This document shows, in pieces, positions 50,528 through 58,647 of a DNA stretch of 64,000 nt. The DNA lies in NCBI RefSeq assembly GCF_035982055.1, contig NZ_CP108427.1:2666001-2730000 (forward strand), in the 5' to 3' direction. The first letter of the stretch is position 1. Every line of letters starts with the position of its first letter. The notes beneath the pieces are model-generated. The model was given only the letters and a program-made list of their open reading frames with translations, ran no database searches and was not told the DNA's origin. Source of the DNA: Streptomyces sp. NBC_01288 (GTDB lineage Bacteria > Actinomycetota > Actinomycetes > Streptomycetales > Streptomycetaceae). Position numbers and translations under genes: made by a program.

Positions 50528-51175
50528 CTACGCCGACGTCATCGGCAGCACATCCGGTGACAGCGCCGCCGCCCGCGCCGTAGCCGCCGTCATCCGGCGG
50601 CGGTGATGGCGGCGGCACAGGACCTCGTAACCGACCGCTTCCGCCTGGTTGACGTCGCCTACGACGACTTGCGCGCCCTCGACGACCATCTCGCCGCCTA
50701 TCGTGCGGGCGTTGTGGGTGGCGCGGGCGCCGCACCAGCAGAGGGCCTCGACCTGGAGGACCTCCACGCGGTCGGCGAGTTCGACCAGGCGTTGGGAGCC
50801 GGGGAAGAGCTTGGAGCGGAAGTCGGTGGTGATTCCGAAGGCGTAGACGTCGAGGCTCAGGTCGTCGACCACGCGCGCGAGTTGGTCGATCTGCACCGGC
50901 GCCAGGAACTGTGCCTCGTCGGCGATGACGTAGTCCGCGCGACCGCCCTGGGAGAGGTGGTCGACGACGTACGCGTAGAGGTCCTGCTCGTCCTCGACCT
51001 CCACCGCGTCGGTGACCAGGCCGAGGCGTGAGGAAAGCTTTCCCTCGCCCGCGCGGTCGTCGCGTGTGAAGATCATCCCCGCCAGGCCGCGCGCCGAGCG
51101 GTTGTGCTCGATCTGGAGCGCCAGGGTCGACTTCCCGCAGTCCATCGTTCCGGAGAAGAACACCAGCTCGGGCAT
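50528..51175 (-). CDS. tdk: Thymidine kinase (type II)
   Basis: 215 residues from ATG 51175. P-loop ELVFFSGTMDCGKSTLALQI, Asp-rich Walker B VIADEAQFLAPVQIDQ, and the lasso zinc site with LCWCGARATHNAR and a later CRRHH. It phosphorylates thymidine to dTMP for salvage. It is the third gene of a DUF5998-ataC-tdk arrangement with a 43-bp gap after ataC. Dut in the same window feeds the same dTTP pool. Full length and intact. Confidence 0.95.
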   Translation of the reverse strand: MPELVFFSGTMDCGKSTLALQIEHNRSARGLAGMIFTRDDRAGEGKLSSRLGLVTDAVEVEDEQDLYAYVVDHLSQGGRADYVIADEAQFLAPVQIDQLARVVDDLSLDVYAFGITTDFRSKLFPGSQRLVELADRVEVLQVEALCWCGARATHNARTIGGEMVVEGAQVVVGDVNQAEAVGYEVLCRRHHRRRMTAATARAAALSPDVLPMTSA

Positions 51176-51218
51176 GGGGAGTTGAGCACCTTTCGGCAAG
51201 ACGGAGGACGGTGGGACT

Positions 51219-52409
51219 TCAGGAGCGTACTTCGAGCAGGGGGACGAGCTGCTCGGCAGGGGTCATCGAGCCGTGGTTGCCGACCATCGCCGACTCCTTC
51301 GGCTCGCGCTCGGACGCGATGATCAGGACGTCGTCCCGGGCCGCCGCGATCACGTCGCCGAGGCGGTCGTGGACGCGCTCGTCGATGTGCGGGCCGAACC
51401 AGCCGGCCGCGATCGCCTCGTCCCGTGAGGCGATCCAGAACTGCTCGCCGAGGACCTCGCGCCAGCAGGTCAGCACGTCGTTCTCGGCGCCCCGTACCGC
51501 GTAGACATGGCGGGCGCGGCCCTCGCCGCCGAGGAGGGCGACGCCGGCGCGCAGTTCCCAGTCCGCGTCGAAGTCGATGCGGTGGTCCTCGTCGAAGGGC
51601 ACGTCGATCATGCCGTGGTCGGCGGTGACGTACAGCGCGCTGCGCGGCGGGAGTTGCTCGGCGAGGCGCTGGACGAGCCGGTCGACGTACATGAGTTGAC
51701 CGCGCCAGGTGTCGGAGGCGACGCCGTGGCGGTGGCCGGCGCCGTCGAGTTCGGCGTAGTACGTGTACACCAACGAGCGGTCCCCGGCGGCCAGTTGCTC
51801 GGCCGCGAGGTCCATGCGCTCCTCGCCGGTGAGCCGCCCGTGGAACGTGCCGCCGCTGAGCGCGACCTTCGTCAGCGGGGTGTTCTGGAACGTGGGCGAG
51901 GAGACCTGCGCGGCGTGCACGCCCGCGTCCTGGGCCAGTTGGAAGATCGTGGGGTACGGCTGCCAGACCCCCGGCTTGGTCCACGGCTGCCAGCGGAGCT
52001 GGTTCATCAGCGCGCCGGTGTCCGGGTTGCGCACGGTGTAGCCGGGCAGGCCGTGGGCGCCGGGCGGCAGGCCGGTGCCGACGGAGGCGAGGGAGGTCGC
52101 GGTGGTCGCCGGGTAGCCGGCGGTGAGCGGACGTCCGGTGCCGCCGCGCGAGCTGCCGAGGAGTGCGTGCAGGTACGGCGCCTCGTCGGCGTGGTCCTTG
52201 ATCTGCTCCCAGCCGAGGCCGTCGATCAGGAAGACGCAGTTGCGGTCGGCCGGGGTCAGCTCCGGGATCGCCGCGGTCGTACCGGGTACGCCCATGCCCG
52301 CGGCCAGCGTGGGCAGCAGGTCGGCGAGGGAGCCGGAACCGTACTCGGGAACGGGCGCGGACTCGACGGCCAGGGGCTCGGGGTGGTCCCAGGTAGCTGG
52401 CTGTGCCAT
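51219..52409 (-). CDS. ataC: c-di-AMP phosphodiesterase AtaC (alkaline phosphatase superfamily)
   Basis: 396 residues of the type I phosphodiesterase/nucleotide pyrophosphatase fold. Predicted metal and nucleophile residues: Asp63 (FLIDGLGWE), Thr102 (YPATTATS), Asp222 and His226 (AELDGAGHRHG), Asp264-His265 (VTADHGMID), His379 (VGNHGSM). As I recall, characterised Streptomyces AtaC has the matching set at 68, 107, 227, 231, 269, 270 and 384, a constant offset of five. AtaC degrades c-di-AMP and is needed for normal differentiation. It overlaps the upstream DUF5998 stop by one base; tdk follows. Also in the window are potential c-di-AMP effectors. Confidence 0.87.
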   Translation of the reverse strand: MAQPATWDHPEPLAVESAPVPEYGSGSLADLLPTLAAGMGVPGTTAAIPELTPADRNCVFLIDGLGWEQIKDHADEAPYLHALLGSSRGGTGRPLTAGYPATTATSLASVGTGLPPGAHGLPGYTVRNPDTGALMNQLRWQPWTKPGVWQPYPTIFQLAQDAGVHAAQVSSPTFQNTPLTKVALSGGTFHGRLTGEERMDLAAEQLAAGDRSLVYTYYAELDGAGHRHGVASDTWRGQLMYVDRLVQRLAEQLPPRSALYVTADHGMIDVPFDEDHRIDFDADWELRAGVALLGGEGRARHVYAVRGAENDVLTCWREVLGEQFWIASRDEAIAAGWFGPHIDERVHDRLGDVIAAARDDVLIIASEREPKESAMVGNHGSMTPAEQLVPLLEVRS

Positions 52410-52996
52410 CAGCGGGGAACGTCCGCGGTCGCCTCGGAGAGAGCCTGCGCGAAGGCGAGGGTCTGCTGCACCGTCTCCGGGCCGTCGCCGGCCTCGCTGA
52501 CGCGCAGGCTCAGGTCGTCCGCCGTCGAGTTGCCCGTGTAGCCGTGGTCCGCCTCGCAGTTGGGGTCGCCGCAGGCGGCCGGCTCCAGGTCGATCCGGGC
52601 GACGGCACCCCAGCCGATGGTCAGCACGACCTCGCGCGGCAGCGTGCCCGGCGTGTACGACTCCGGGTTGGCGACCACGCGGCTGAGCACCACGGACGAG
52701 ATCCGGCCGAGCTTCACGGACTCCGTGGACGTCGTCGCGTACGGCGTCGGGGAGGTGCTGTCGGCGGCCTGCTCGTCGGTGTGGCTGACGATGAAGCGGT
52801 TGCCGGTGAGGACGAGCACGGTCACATGCCGGCGCACCTCGTTCTGGTCGAACGTGGTCTCCTGGTGGACCAGGAACGACCGCATCGGCTCGCCGCCCAC
52901 GGCGGCCTCCACCGCCTCGGCCACGAGGGCCGGGTAGTAGCCGCTGCGCTCGATCGCCGCACGCAGCCCCTGGGTCGTCGTACTGGTCTTGGCCAT
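52409..52996 (-). CDS. DUF5998 protein
   Basis: 195 residues from ATG 52996 (AGGA upstream). It begins MAKTSTTTQGLRAAIERSGY, with YPALVAEAVEAAVGGEPMRS, FLVHQETTFDQNEVRRHVTV and LVLTGNRFIVSHTDEQ: an alpha/beta soluble protein with PH-like strand content. The DUF5998 family is actinobacterial and of unknown role. A CGDPNC pair near residue 145 could bind metal. Its stop and the ataC start share TGATG, so the two are coupled; a role linked to c-di-AMP turnover is worth testing. Confidence 0.88.
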   Translation of the reverse strand: MAKTSTTTQGLRAAIERSGYYPALVAEAVEAAVGGEPMRSFLVHQETTFDQNEVRRHVTVLVLTGNRFIVSHTDEQAADSTSPTPYATTSTESVKLGRISSVVLSRVVANPESYTPGTLPREVVLTIGWGAVARIDLEPAACGDPNCEADHGYTGNSTADDLSLRVSEAGDGPETVQQTLAFAQALSEATADVPR

Positions 52997-53120
52997 GACG
53001 TCCATCCTACGGTGGCGCACTGACTGCGAGGCACCGCCGAGCACGGTCTCGTCACAGCTGTCTCAGTACACGGGACCGGTGCGCGGGAAGCTTCCGTCGG
53101 CACATCCGTCAGTACATCTG

Positions 53121-55979
53121 TCAGTACACGGGAAGCGTCCTCGGGCCGAGGTCGTCGCGGGCGGGCGGCGGGGACAGGCGGACGGAGGCGCCGAGCACGC
53201 TCAGTCCGTGCGCGGCCACGACGACCGGCTCCAGGGTCACGGCAACGACCTCGGGATGATCGTCGACCAGCCGCGACACCCGCAGCAGCAGCTCCTCCAG
53301 GGCAGGCGTGTCGACCGGCGTGGAGCCGCGCCAGCCGAACAGGAGCGGCGCCGTCCGGATCGACCGGACCAGCGACCCGGCCTCCCGGTCCGTGACCGGA
53401 ACCAGCCGGTGCGCGGTGTCCCCGAGCAGCTGCGAGGCGGCTCCGGCGAGCCCGAACGACAGAACGGCCCCGGCCGCCGGGTCGATGACGGCGCGTACGA
53501 CGGTGTCGACCCCGCGCGGCGCCATCCGCTGCACCACCGGCCGCAGCTCCTCCGGCTTCCCGAACAACTCGCCCAACTCGGCGTACGCCCGCCGTAGTTG
53601 GTCCTCGTCCGCGAGATCCAGTCGTACGCCGCCCAGGTCGGCCCGGTGCCGCAGGTGCGGGGCGGTGGCCTTGAGGGCGACCGGGTAGCCGAGGGTGCGG
53701 GCGGCCTCGGCGGCGGCGTCGGGGGTGGGCGCGGGCAGCGCGCGGTGGACGTCGACGCCGTACTTCCCGAGCAGGTCGCAGGTGTCGTCGACGCCGAGCG
53801 TGAGGCCCTGTCCGCGCGCGAGCAGCCCGCCGATCAGTCCGGCGGCGCCCTTCTCGTCTATGTCCTCGAACTCGGGCACCCGGCCCGGGTCAGTGGCCTC
53901 GCGCCGCCACTGCGCGTACTTCACGGCTTCGGCGAGGGCGCGGACGGCGCGCTCGGCGGCGGGGAAGGCGGGGATGAGGCCGCCGCCTTCGGGGGCGGGC
54001 ATCGCGGGGACGGCCTGCTCCGGTTCTACGGCGCTCTGTCGGGGTGGTCCTTGCGCAGGGCGGGACCGGTCGGCGCCCCCCTCGGTACCGGGCGCCTTGG
54101 AAGCGACCTGTGGTGCCGTGCTCATCGCGGCGGACAGCGCCTCAGCCAACCCCCCGAGTTCCACGTGCACCACCAGCACCGGCTTCCCGGGAGCCGCCGC
54201 GGCGGCGGACCGCAGTGCCTCCGCCAGCGCCGCGTCCTCGGCCGGCCCCTCCCCCACCGCGGGTATCGCCGTCACCACGACCGCGTCGCACGCCTCGTCG
54301 GCCAACGCCTCCGACAGTGCCCGATGGAAGTCTGCCGCCGTCGCCGCCGTGGTCAGATCCAGCGGGGCGAGCGGCCGCAACCCCTCGGAGAGGCACGCGT
54401 CGTAGGTCAGCAGCCCGAGCGACTCGGAGTTCCCGACGATCGCCACGCGTGGCCCGCCGGGCAGCGGCTGGCGCGCCAGGAGCAGCCCTGTGTCGACCAG
54501 TTCGGTGATCGTCTCGACGCGGATCACCCCGGCCTGGCGCAGCAGCGCGGACACGGTCGCGTGCGGCAGTCGCGTCGCACGGACCGCGTGTCCTTGGGGG
54601 GCGGATCCGGCGCCCTGGACGACGACCAGCGGTTTGGCCGCCGCGGTGCGCCGGGCAAGGCGGGTGAACTTGCGGGGGTTGCCGATGGACTCCAGGTACA
54701 TGAGGGCGACGTCGGTGTCGGGATCGTCGTACCAGTACTGAAGGACGTCGTTGCCGGACACGTCCGCGCGGTTGCCGGACGACACGAACGTGGAGACTCC
54801 GGTGACTCCGGTGACCCCGCCGCCGCGCCGGTGCAGGCGGGACAGCAGGGCGATGCCGATGGCACCGGACTGGGCGAACAGCCCGATGCGTCCGGGGCGC
54901 GGCATCTCGGGGGCGAGGGACGCGTTCAGCCGTACGTCGGCTGCGGTGTTGATGACCCCGAAGGCGTTCGGCCCGATGATGCGCATGCCGTACGTGCGCG
55001 CGTGGCGCACGAGTTCACGCTGGCGCTCGCGTCCCTCGGGGCCGCTCTCGGCGTACCCGGCGGTGACCACGACGAGCCCCTGCACCCCGTGTTCGCCGCA
55101 CTCGGTGACGACTTCGGGGACGTGCTCGACCGGAACGGCGACGACAGCCAGGTCCACGGGGCCTTCGATGTCGCGCACCGAGCGGTACGCCGGCACCCCG
55201 TCGAGGTCCTTCCGCTCCTCGGGGAACGCCTTGTTCACGGCGTACAGGCCACCGGTGAACCCGGCGTCCCTGATGTTGTCGAGAACGCTGCGGCCCACCC
55301 CTCCGGGGGTACGGCCCACACCGACGACGGCGACCGAGCCGGGCACCAACAGCCGCCGTACGGACCGCGCTTCGGCGCGCTGCTCCCGCGCGCGCTGCAC
55401 GGCGAGGGACCTGTCGGTGGGTTCGAGGTCAAACTCCAGGCGTACGACGCCGTCCTCGAAGCTGCGCTTCTGGGTGTAGCCCGCGTCTGTGAACACCTTG
55501 ATCATCTTGTTGTTGGCGGGCAGCACCTCGGCGGCGAAGCGCCGGATGCCGCGCTCCCGGGCGACGGCCGCGATGTGCTCCAGGAGGGCGGAGGCGACGC
55601 CCCTCCCCTGGTGCGCGTCCTGCACCAGGAAGGCGACCTCGGCCTCGTCTGCCGGGGCGGTGGCGGCACGCCCGTCGGCACTAATGCGGTCATAGCGTAC
55701 GGTGGCGATGAACTCGCCGCCGACGGTGGCCGCGAGTCCCACCCGGTCCACAAAGTCGTGGTGCGTGAAGCGGTGGACATCCTTGGCGGACAGGCGCGGA
55801 TACGGCGCGAAGAAGCGGTAGTACTTCGACTCGTCGGAGACCTGCTCGTAGAAGCTGACCAGGCGATCGGCGTCGTCGACGGTGATGGGCCTGACGCGCG
55901 CGGTACCCCCGTCGCGCAGCACCACGTCGGCTTCCCAGTGGGCGGGGTACTCGTGCCGGTCCGACGAGGTCTGCTGCAT
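53121..55979 (-). CDS. Pat-type protein lysine acetyltransferase (GNAT plus acyl-CoA synthetase-like)
   Basis: 952 residues from ATG 55979. Order: GNAT acetyltransferase (residues about 20-185; DAHQGRGVASALLEHIAAVA is the acetyl-CoA loop), CoA-binding Rossmann domain (VPGSVAVVGVGRTPGGVGRS), succinyl-CoA-ligase-like domains (GRIGLFAQSGAIGIALLSRL), a Pro/Gln-rich linker near 680-740, and a C-terminal ATP-grasp domain. The N-terminal GNAT order matches Streptomyces PatA rather than enterobacterial Pat. Such enzymes acetylate lysines of metabolic enzymes, for example acyl-CoA synthetases. The ATG is preceded by a purine-poor GGGGCCC; an earlier in-frame start cannot be excluded. Confidence 0.9.
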   Translation of the reverse strand: MQQTSSDRHEYPAHWEADVVLRDGGTARVRPITVDDADRLVSFYEQVSDESKYYRFFAPYPRLSAKDVHRFTHHDFVDRVGLAATVGGEFIATVRYDRISADGRAATAPADEAEVAFLVQDAHQGRGVASALLEHIAAVARERGIRRFAAEVLPANNKMIKVFTDAGYTQKRSFEDGVVRLEFDLEPTDRSLAVQRAREQRAEARSVRRLLVPGSVAVVGVGRTPGGVGRSVLDNIRDAGFTGGLYAVNKAFPEERKDLDGVPAYRSVRDIEGPVDLAVVAVPVEHVPEVVTECGEHGVQGLVVVTAGYAESGPEGRERQRELVRHARTYGMRIIGPNAFGVINTAADVRLNASLAPEMPRPGRIGLFAQSGAIGIALLSRLHRRGGGVTGVTGVSTFVSSGNRADVSGNDVLQYWYDDPDTDVALMYLESIGNPRKFTRLARRTAAAKPLVVVQGAGSAPQGHAVRATRLPHATVSALLRQAGVIRVETITELVDTGLLLARQPLPGGPRVAIVGNSESLGLLTYDACLSEGLRPLAPLDLTTAATAADFHRALSEALADEACDAVVVTAIPAVGEGPAEDAALAEALRSAAAAAPGKPVLVVHVELGGLAEALSAAMSTAPQVASKAPGTEGGADRSRPAQGPPRQSAVEPEQAVPAMPAPEGGGLIPAFPAAERAVRALAEAVKYAQWRREATDPGRVPEFEDIDEKGAAGLIGGLLARGQGLTLGVDDTCDLLGKYGVDVHRALPAPTPDAAAEAARTLGYPVALKATAPHLRHRADLGGVRLDLADEDQLRRAYAELGELFGKPEELRPVVQRMAPRGVDTVVRAVIDPAAGAVLSFGLAGAASQLLGDTAHRLVPVTDREAGSLVRSIRTAPLLFGWRGSTPVDTPALEELLLRVSRLVDDHPEVVAVTLEPVVVAAHGLSVLGASVRLSPPPARDDLGPRTLPVY

Positions 55980-56168
55980 GGGGCCCAGCGTACGGCTCGC
56001 GTCTGACAACGGCGCGAGGCAGTCTGTGGGTGAAAAGCAGCGAGGAGAAGTCGGGCCGAGGCCGCGGTCCGACGACTCGCTCCGGACGGTCCACGGGACC
56101 GGTCCGGGCTCGCTTCGCGTGTGGGAAACTGGTCTAGACAACCCTGAGACTCTGAAGGGCAGCATCAC

Positions 56169-56450
56169 ATGGCTGAGCGCCGCGTCAACGTCGGCTGGGC
56201 GGAGGGCCTTCACGCCCGCCCCGCCTCCATCTTCGTCCGGGCCACCACGGCCTCGGGTATCCCCGTGACGATCGCCAAGGCCGACGGCAACCCCGTCAAC
56301 GCGGCCTCCATGCTCGCGGTTCTGGGCCTGGGCGCCCAGGGCGGCGAGGAGATCGTCCTCGCGTCGGACGCCGAGGGCGCGGACGCGGCCCTCGACCGAC
56401 TGGCGAAGCTGGTCGCGGAAGGTCTTGAGGAACTCCCCGAGACCGTCTGA
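56169..56450 (+). CDS. ptsH: HPr phosphocarrier protein
   Basis: 93 residues. His15 in GLHARPAS is the PEP-dependent phosphorylation site, and Ser47 in NAASMLAVLGLGAQ is the regulatory position. HPr passes phosphate from enzyme I to PTS EIIA proteins for sugar import, and in Streptomyces supports N-acetylglucosamine and fructose uptake. It is monocistronic with a terminator downstream. Divergent from the acetyltransferase gene with 189 bp between starts. Full length and intact. Confidence 0.96.
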   Translation: MAERRVNVGWAEGLHARPASIFVRATTASGIPVTIAKADGNPVNAASMLAVLGLGAQGGEEIVLASDAEGADAALDRLAKLVAEGLEELPETV

Positions 56451-56508
56451 ACATCCCGCAATTGCTAGGTGCGGTGCTTTTCGTCCAAAAACGATGTACC
56501 GCAACCTC

Positions 56509-56542
56509 GAAGGGCTCGTCCGAATTACCGGGCGAGCCCTTC
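56509..56542 (+). terminator. Terminator of ptsH
   Basis: Ten-base arms (56509-56518 and 56533-56542), extended inward by two or three further pairs, lie 59 bp after the ptsH stop. The convergent GntR gene ends at 56612, so it probably serves both. Confidence 0.8.
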
Positions 56543-56611
56543 GCAATTCCACTTGCGGGCAGCATAAATAATCCCCCGCGAATTAGCCTCTCTTTGTATA
56601 CGGCGCCCGTG

Positions 56612-57316
56612 TTAATGCCGCAGACCCGACATGTTTACGGGAGGTTGCGAAGTCCTCACACGTTCCGTGCCGTTCGCGCCGTTCGCCCCGCCGGGAAAGC
56701 GCAGCCGGTGCGCGGTGCCCGCGCGCTCGGTGTGCAGGGCGGTGATCGCCCGGGCGCGCTCGCCGTCGCCGCGGGCCACGGCGTCCACGATGGCCCCGTG
56801 CTCGGCCCAGGACTCGACGGGGTTGGCCGGGGCGTCCACCGCGTACATCCAGGCGATCTTGTGGCGCAGCTGGGTCAGCATCGAGGTCAGCGCGGGGCTC
56901 CCGGAGGCCTGTGCCAGCGTCTCGTGGAACCAACTGCCCAGGGAGCGCAGATCCTCGCTGTTGCCCCGCCTGGCGCGCTCCTGACCCAGCCTGACGAGGC
57001 CGCGCAGCACCTTGAGGTGGGCCTCGGTGCGGCGCTGGGCGGCCCGTGAGGCGCCGAGCGGCTCCAGCAGCATCCGCATCTCCAGCAGGTCGGCGGCCTC
57101 CTGCTCGGTCGGTTCCGCGACGCACGCGCCCGCGTGCCGCCGGGTCACCACGAACCCCTCGGCCTCCAGCGTGCGCAGGGCCTCCCGGACGGGGACGCGC
57201 GAGACCCCGTACCGGCGCGCGAGGAGTTCCTCCGTGAGCCGGCTGCCGCGCTCGTAGACACCGGCGACGATGTCGTCCCGGATCGCCGTGCATACCGAGT
57301 GCGCCGGAATACGCAT
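56612..57316 (-). CDS. GntR family regulator (FadR/FCD type)
   Basis: 234 residues from ATG 57316 (GGCGGAGG upstream). N-terminal winged helix: AIRDDIVAGVYERGSRLTEE and RYGVSRVPVREALRTLEAEG. The C-terminal FCD helical domain runs from about residue 80 to 210 (LLEMRMLLEPLGASRAAQRR; metal-type His in WFHETLAQ and HTERAGTAH). FCD regulators bind a carboxylate such as a sugar acid or pyruvate with a metal ion. Target genes are not obvious: the M23 gene is upstream in tandem and ptsH is convergent. The tail ends GGANGANGTERVRTSQPPVN. Confidence 0.9.
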   Translation of the reverse strand: MRIPAHSVCTAIRDDIVAGVYERGSRLTEELLARRYGVSRVPVREALRTLEAEGFVVTRRHAGACVAEPTEQEAADLLEMRMLLEPLGASRAAQRRTEAHLKVLRGLVRLGQERARRGNSEDLRSLGSWFHETLAQASGSPALTSMLTQLRHKIAWMYAVDAPANPVESWAEHGAIVDAVARGDGERARAITALHTERAGTAHRLRFPGGANGANGTERVRTSQPPVNMSGLRH

Positions 57317-57451
57317 GTCCGACCTCCGCCTTAATCCCCGTGAAACGTCGACGATTGACGTGTGTTCCGTGACTCTATTGCAATGAGCGGGAATTTCCGA
57401 TGGCGGACCGGAATCCATGGATATTTTTTGGACAGGAGGGCTCCGGAAACA

Positions 57452-57485
57452 CCGAAAGCCCCGGCCGGGCGGGCCAGGGCTTCGG
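57452..57485 (-). terminator. Terminator of the M23 peptidase gene
   Basis: Arms 57452-57466 and 57472-57485 pair with two irregularities and a short loop, 20 bp after the peptidase stop. No T-run. Confidence 0.65.
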
Positions 57486-57504
57486 GAAGTGCGGCGGTGC
57501 GTCG

Positions 57505-58260
57505 TCAGACGTTCACACCGTGCTTGCGGAGGTAGGCGACGGGGTCGACGTCGGAGCCGTACTCGGCGGTCGTGCGGGCCTCGAAGTGGAGGTGCGGTCC
57601 GGTGACGTTGCCGGTCGCCCCGGAGAGGCCGATCTGCTCGCCCGGGGTGACCGTCTGGCCGACGGAGACACCGATGGACGACAGGTGGCCGTACATGGTG
57701 TACATGCCGTCGGCCATCTTGATCACCACTTGATTGCCGTACGAGCCGCCCCAGCCGGCCTCGACGACGGTGCCGGAGCCGACCGCGTGCACGGAGGTGC
57801 CGGTCGAGGCGTGGAAGTCGATGCCGGTGTGGGCACCGGAGGACCAGAGGGAACCGCCGGTCTTGTAGCCGGTGGAGACATACGAGCCGGTGACCGGTGC
57901 GACGAAGGTGTTGAGCTTCTTGCGCTCGGCGGCGCGGGCGGCGCGTACCTCGGCCGCGCGCTCCGCCTTGGCCAGTGCGGCGGCCTTGGCTCGGGCCTCT
58001 TCCTTGGCGGCCTGCTCGGCCGCGGCCTGCTGCTGGGCGGCGGCCTGGGCGTCGATCTTCTCGGCGACGGCGTCGCCCATGGCGATGACGGGGGTGAGGC
58101 CGGTCTGCTCCACGGCGGGCTCCGCTGCGAACGCGGGGGCGCTCGCGAGGGTGCCGACGACGCCGGTGGTGGTGAGGGCCGCGACACTCGCGACGCGAAC
58201 GGTGGTGCGGTGGGTCCGGCTCGGGCGACGGTGCTTCCCGGTGGCGCGGGTGAACGCCAT
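57505..58260 (-). CDS. Secreted M23 family metallopeptidase
   Basis: 251 residues. A basic signal peptide (RTTVRVASVAALTTTGVVGT) has likely cleavage at AFA-AEP. An Ala/Lys/Glu-rich coiled coil spans about 65-115, and a LytM/M23 domain about 120-245. Zn ligands: GAHTGIDFH (HxxxD) and GPHLHF (HxH). It should cut peptidoglycan stem peptides during growth or spore germination. It has no LysM or SH3 wall-binding part. Its leader contains a c-di-AMP riboswitch, so expression should fall when c-di-AMP is high. Confidence 0.94.
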   Translation of the reverse strand: MAFTRATGKHRRPSRTHRTTVRVASVAALTTTGVVGTLASAPAFAAEPAVEQTGLTPVIAMGDAVAEKIDAQAAAQQQAAAEQAAKEEARAKAAALAKAERAAEVRAARAAERKKLNTFVAPVTGSYVSTGYKTGGSLWSSGAHTGIDFHASTGTSVHAVGSGTVVEAGWGGSYGNQVVIKMADGMYTMYGHLSSIGVSVGQTVTPGEQIGLSGATGNVTGPHLHFEARTTAEYGSDVDPVAYLRKHGVNV

Positions 58261-58281
58261 GAAGTGGGTGGTCCTTTCCTT

Positions 58282-58425
58282 CCTTCTCGCCTACCGGGTT
58301 AGCTGACGGGTTCGGAGCAGGAAGGTCTCCTACGGACCCCCTCGCTCCGCGCGCGGGCGTCCGATTCACCCCAGGGACGTGGGTCCCCGGCTCCCCTGGC
58401 TCGCGCCGTACGGGGACTCGGCGAT
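58282..58425 (-). ncRNA. ydaO/yuaA-type c-di-AMP riboswitch
   Basis: On the minus strand, upstream of the M23 gene, the conserved blocks of the ydaO riboswitch are present in order. These are GCCGAGTCCCCG, then AGGGGAGCCGGGGACC, TGGGGTGAATC (58361-58373), GTAGGAGACCTTCCTG, and the highly conserved CGAACCCGTCAGCTAACCCG (about 58294-58314) followed by GTAGGCG. The final block is near the GGAAGGAAAGG ribosome-binding region. This class binds c-di-AMP and turns expression off; in Streptomyces it is known before cell-wall hydrolase genes such as rpfA. Boundaries are approximate. No intrinsic terminator with U-run is evident, so translational or Rho-linked control is possible. Confidence 0.9.
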
Positions 58426-58574
58426 GACTGTCCGGTGCCGCGAGTGCGGCGCGGTGCCTGACGGACAGCCGGACCGACGCTAAGCGGGGCCACTTTCAAT
58501 CCCCAAACGGATCACGGGTTTTGTTGCACATGCCACAGCGCAGACAGGCAACCTCTCCCCCAATTCGGACAATA

Positions 58575-58610
58575 GGGGGCCCTGGTGACTCTTCAGTCAC
58601 CAGGGCCCCC
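58575..58610 (-). terminator. Terminator of the M16 peptidase operon
   Basis: Perfect 16-base arms (58575-58590 and 58595-58610) around a four-base loop lie 37 bp past the operon's last stop. It isolates the riboswitch promoter from read-through. Confidence 0.92.
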
Positions 58611-58647
58611 ACGCGCGCGTGCCGCTGTTCGGCTCGCTACGGGTCGT

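Noticed and set aside
53598..56006. 802-codon plus-strand frame opposite the acetyltransferase
   Set aside because: Antisense shadow; no start signal and no family features.
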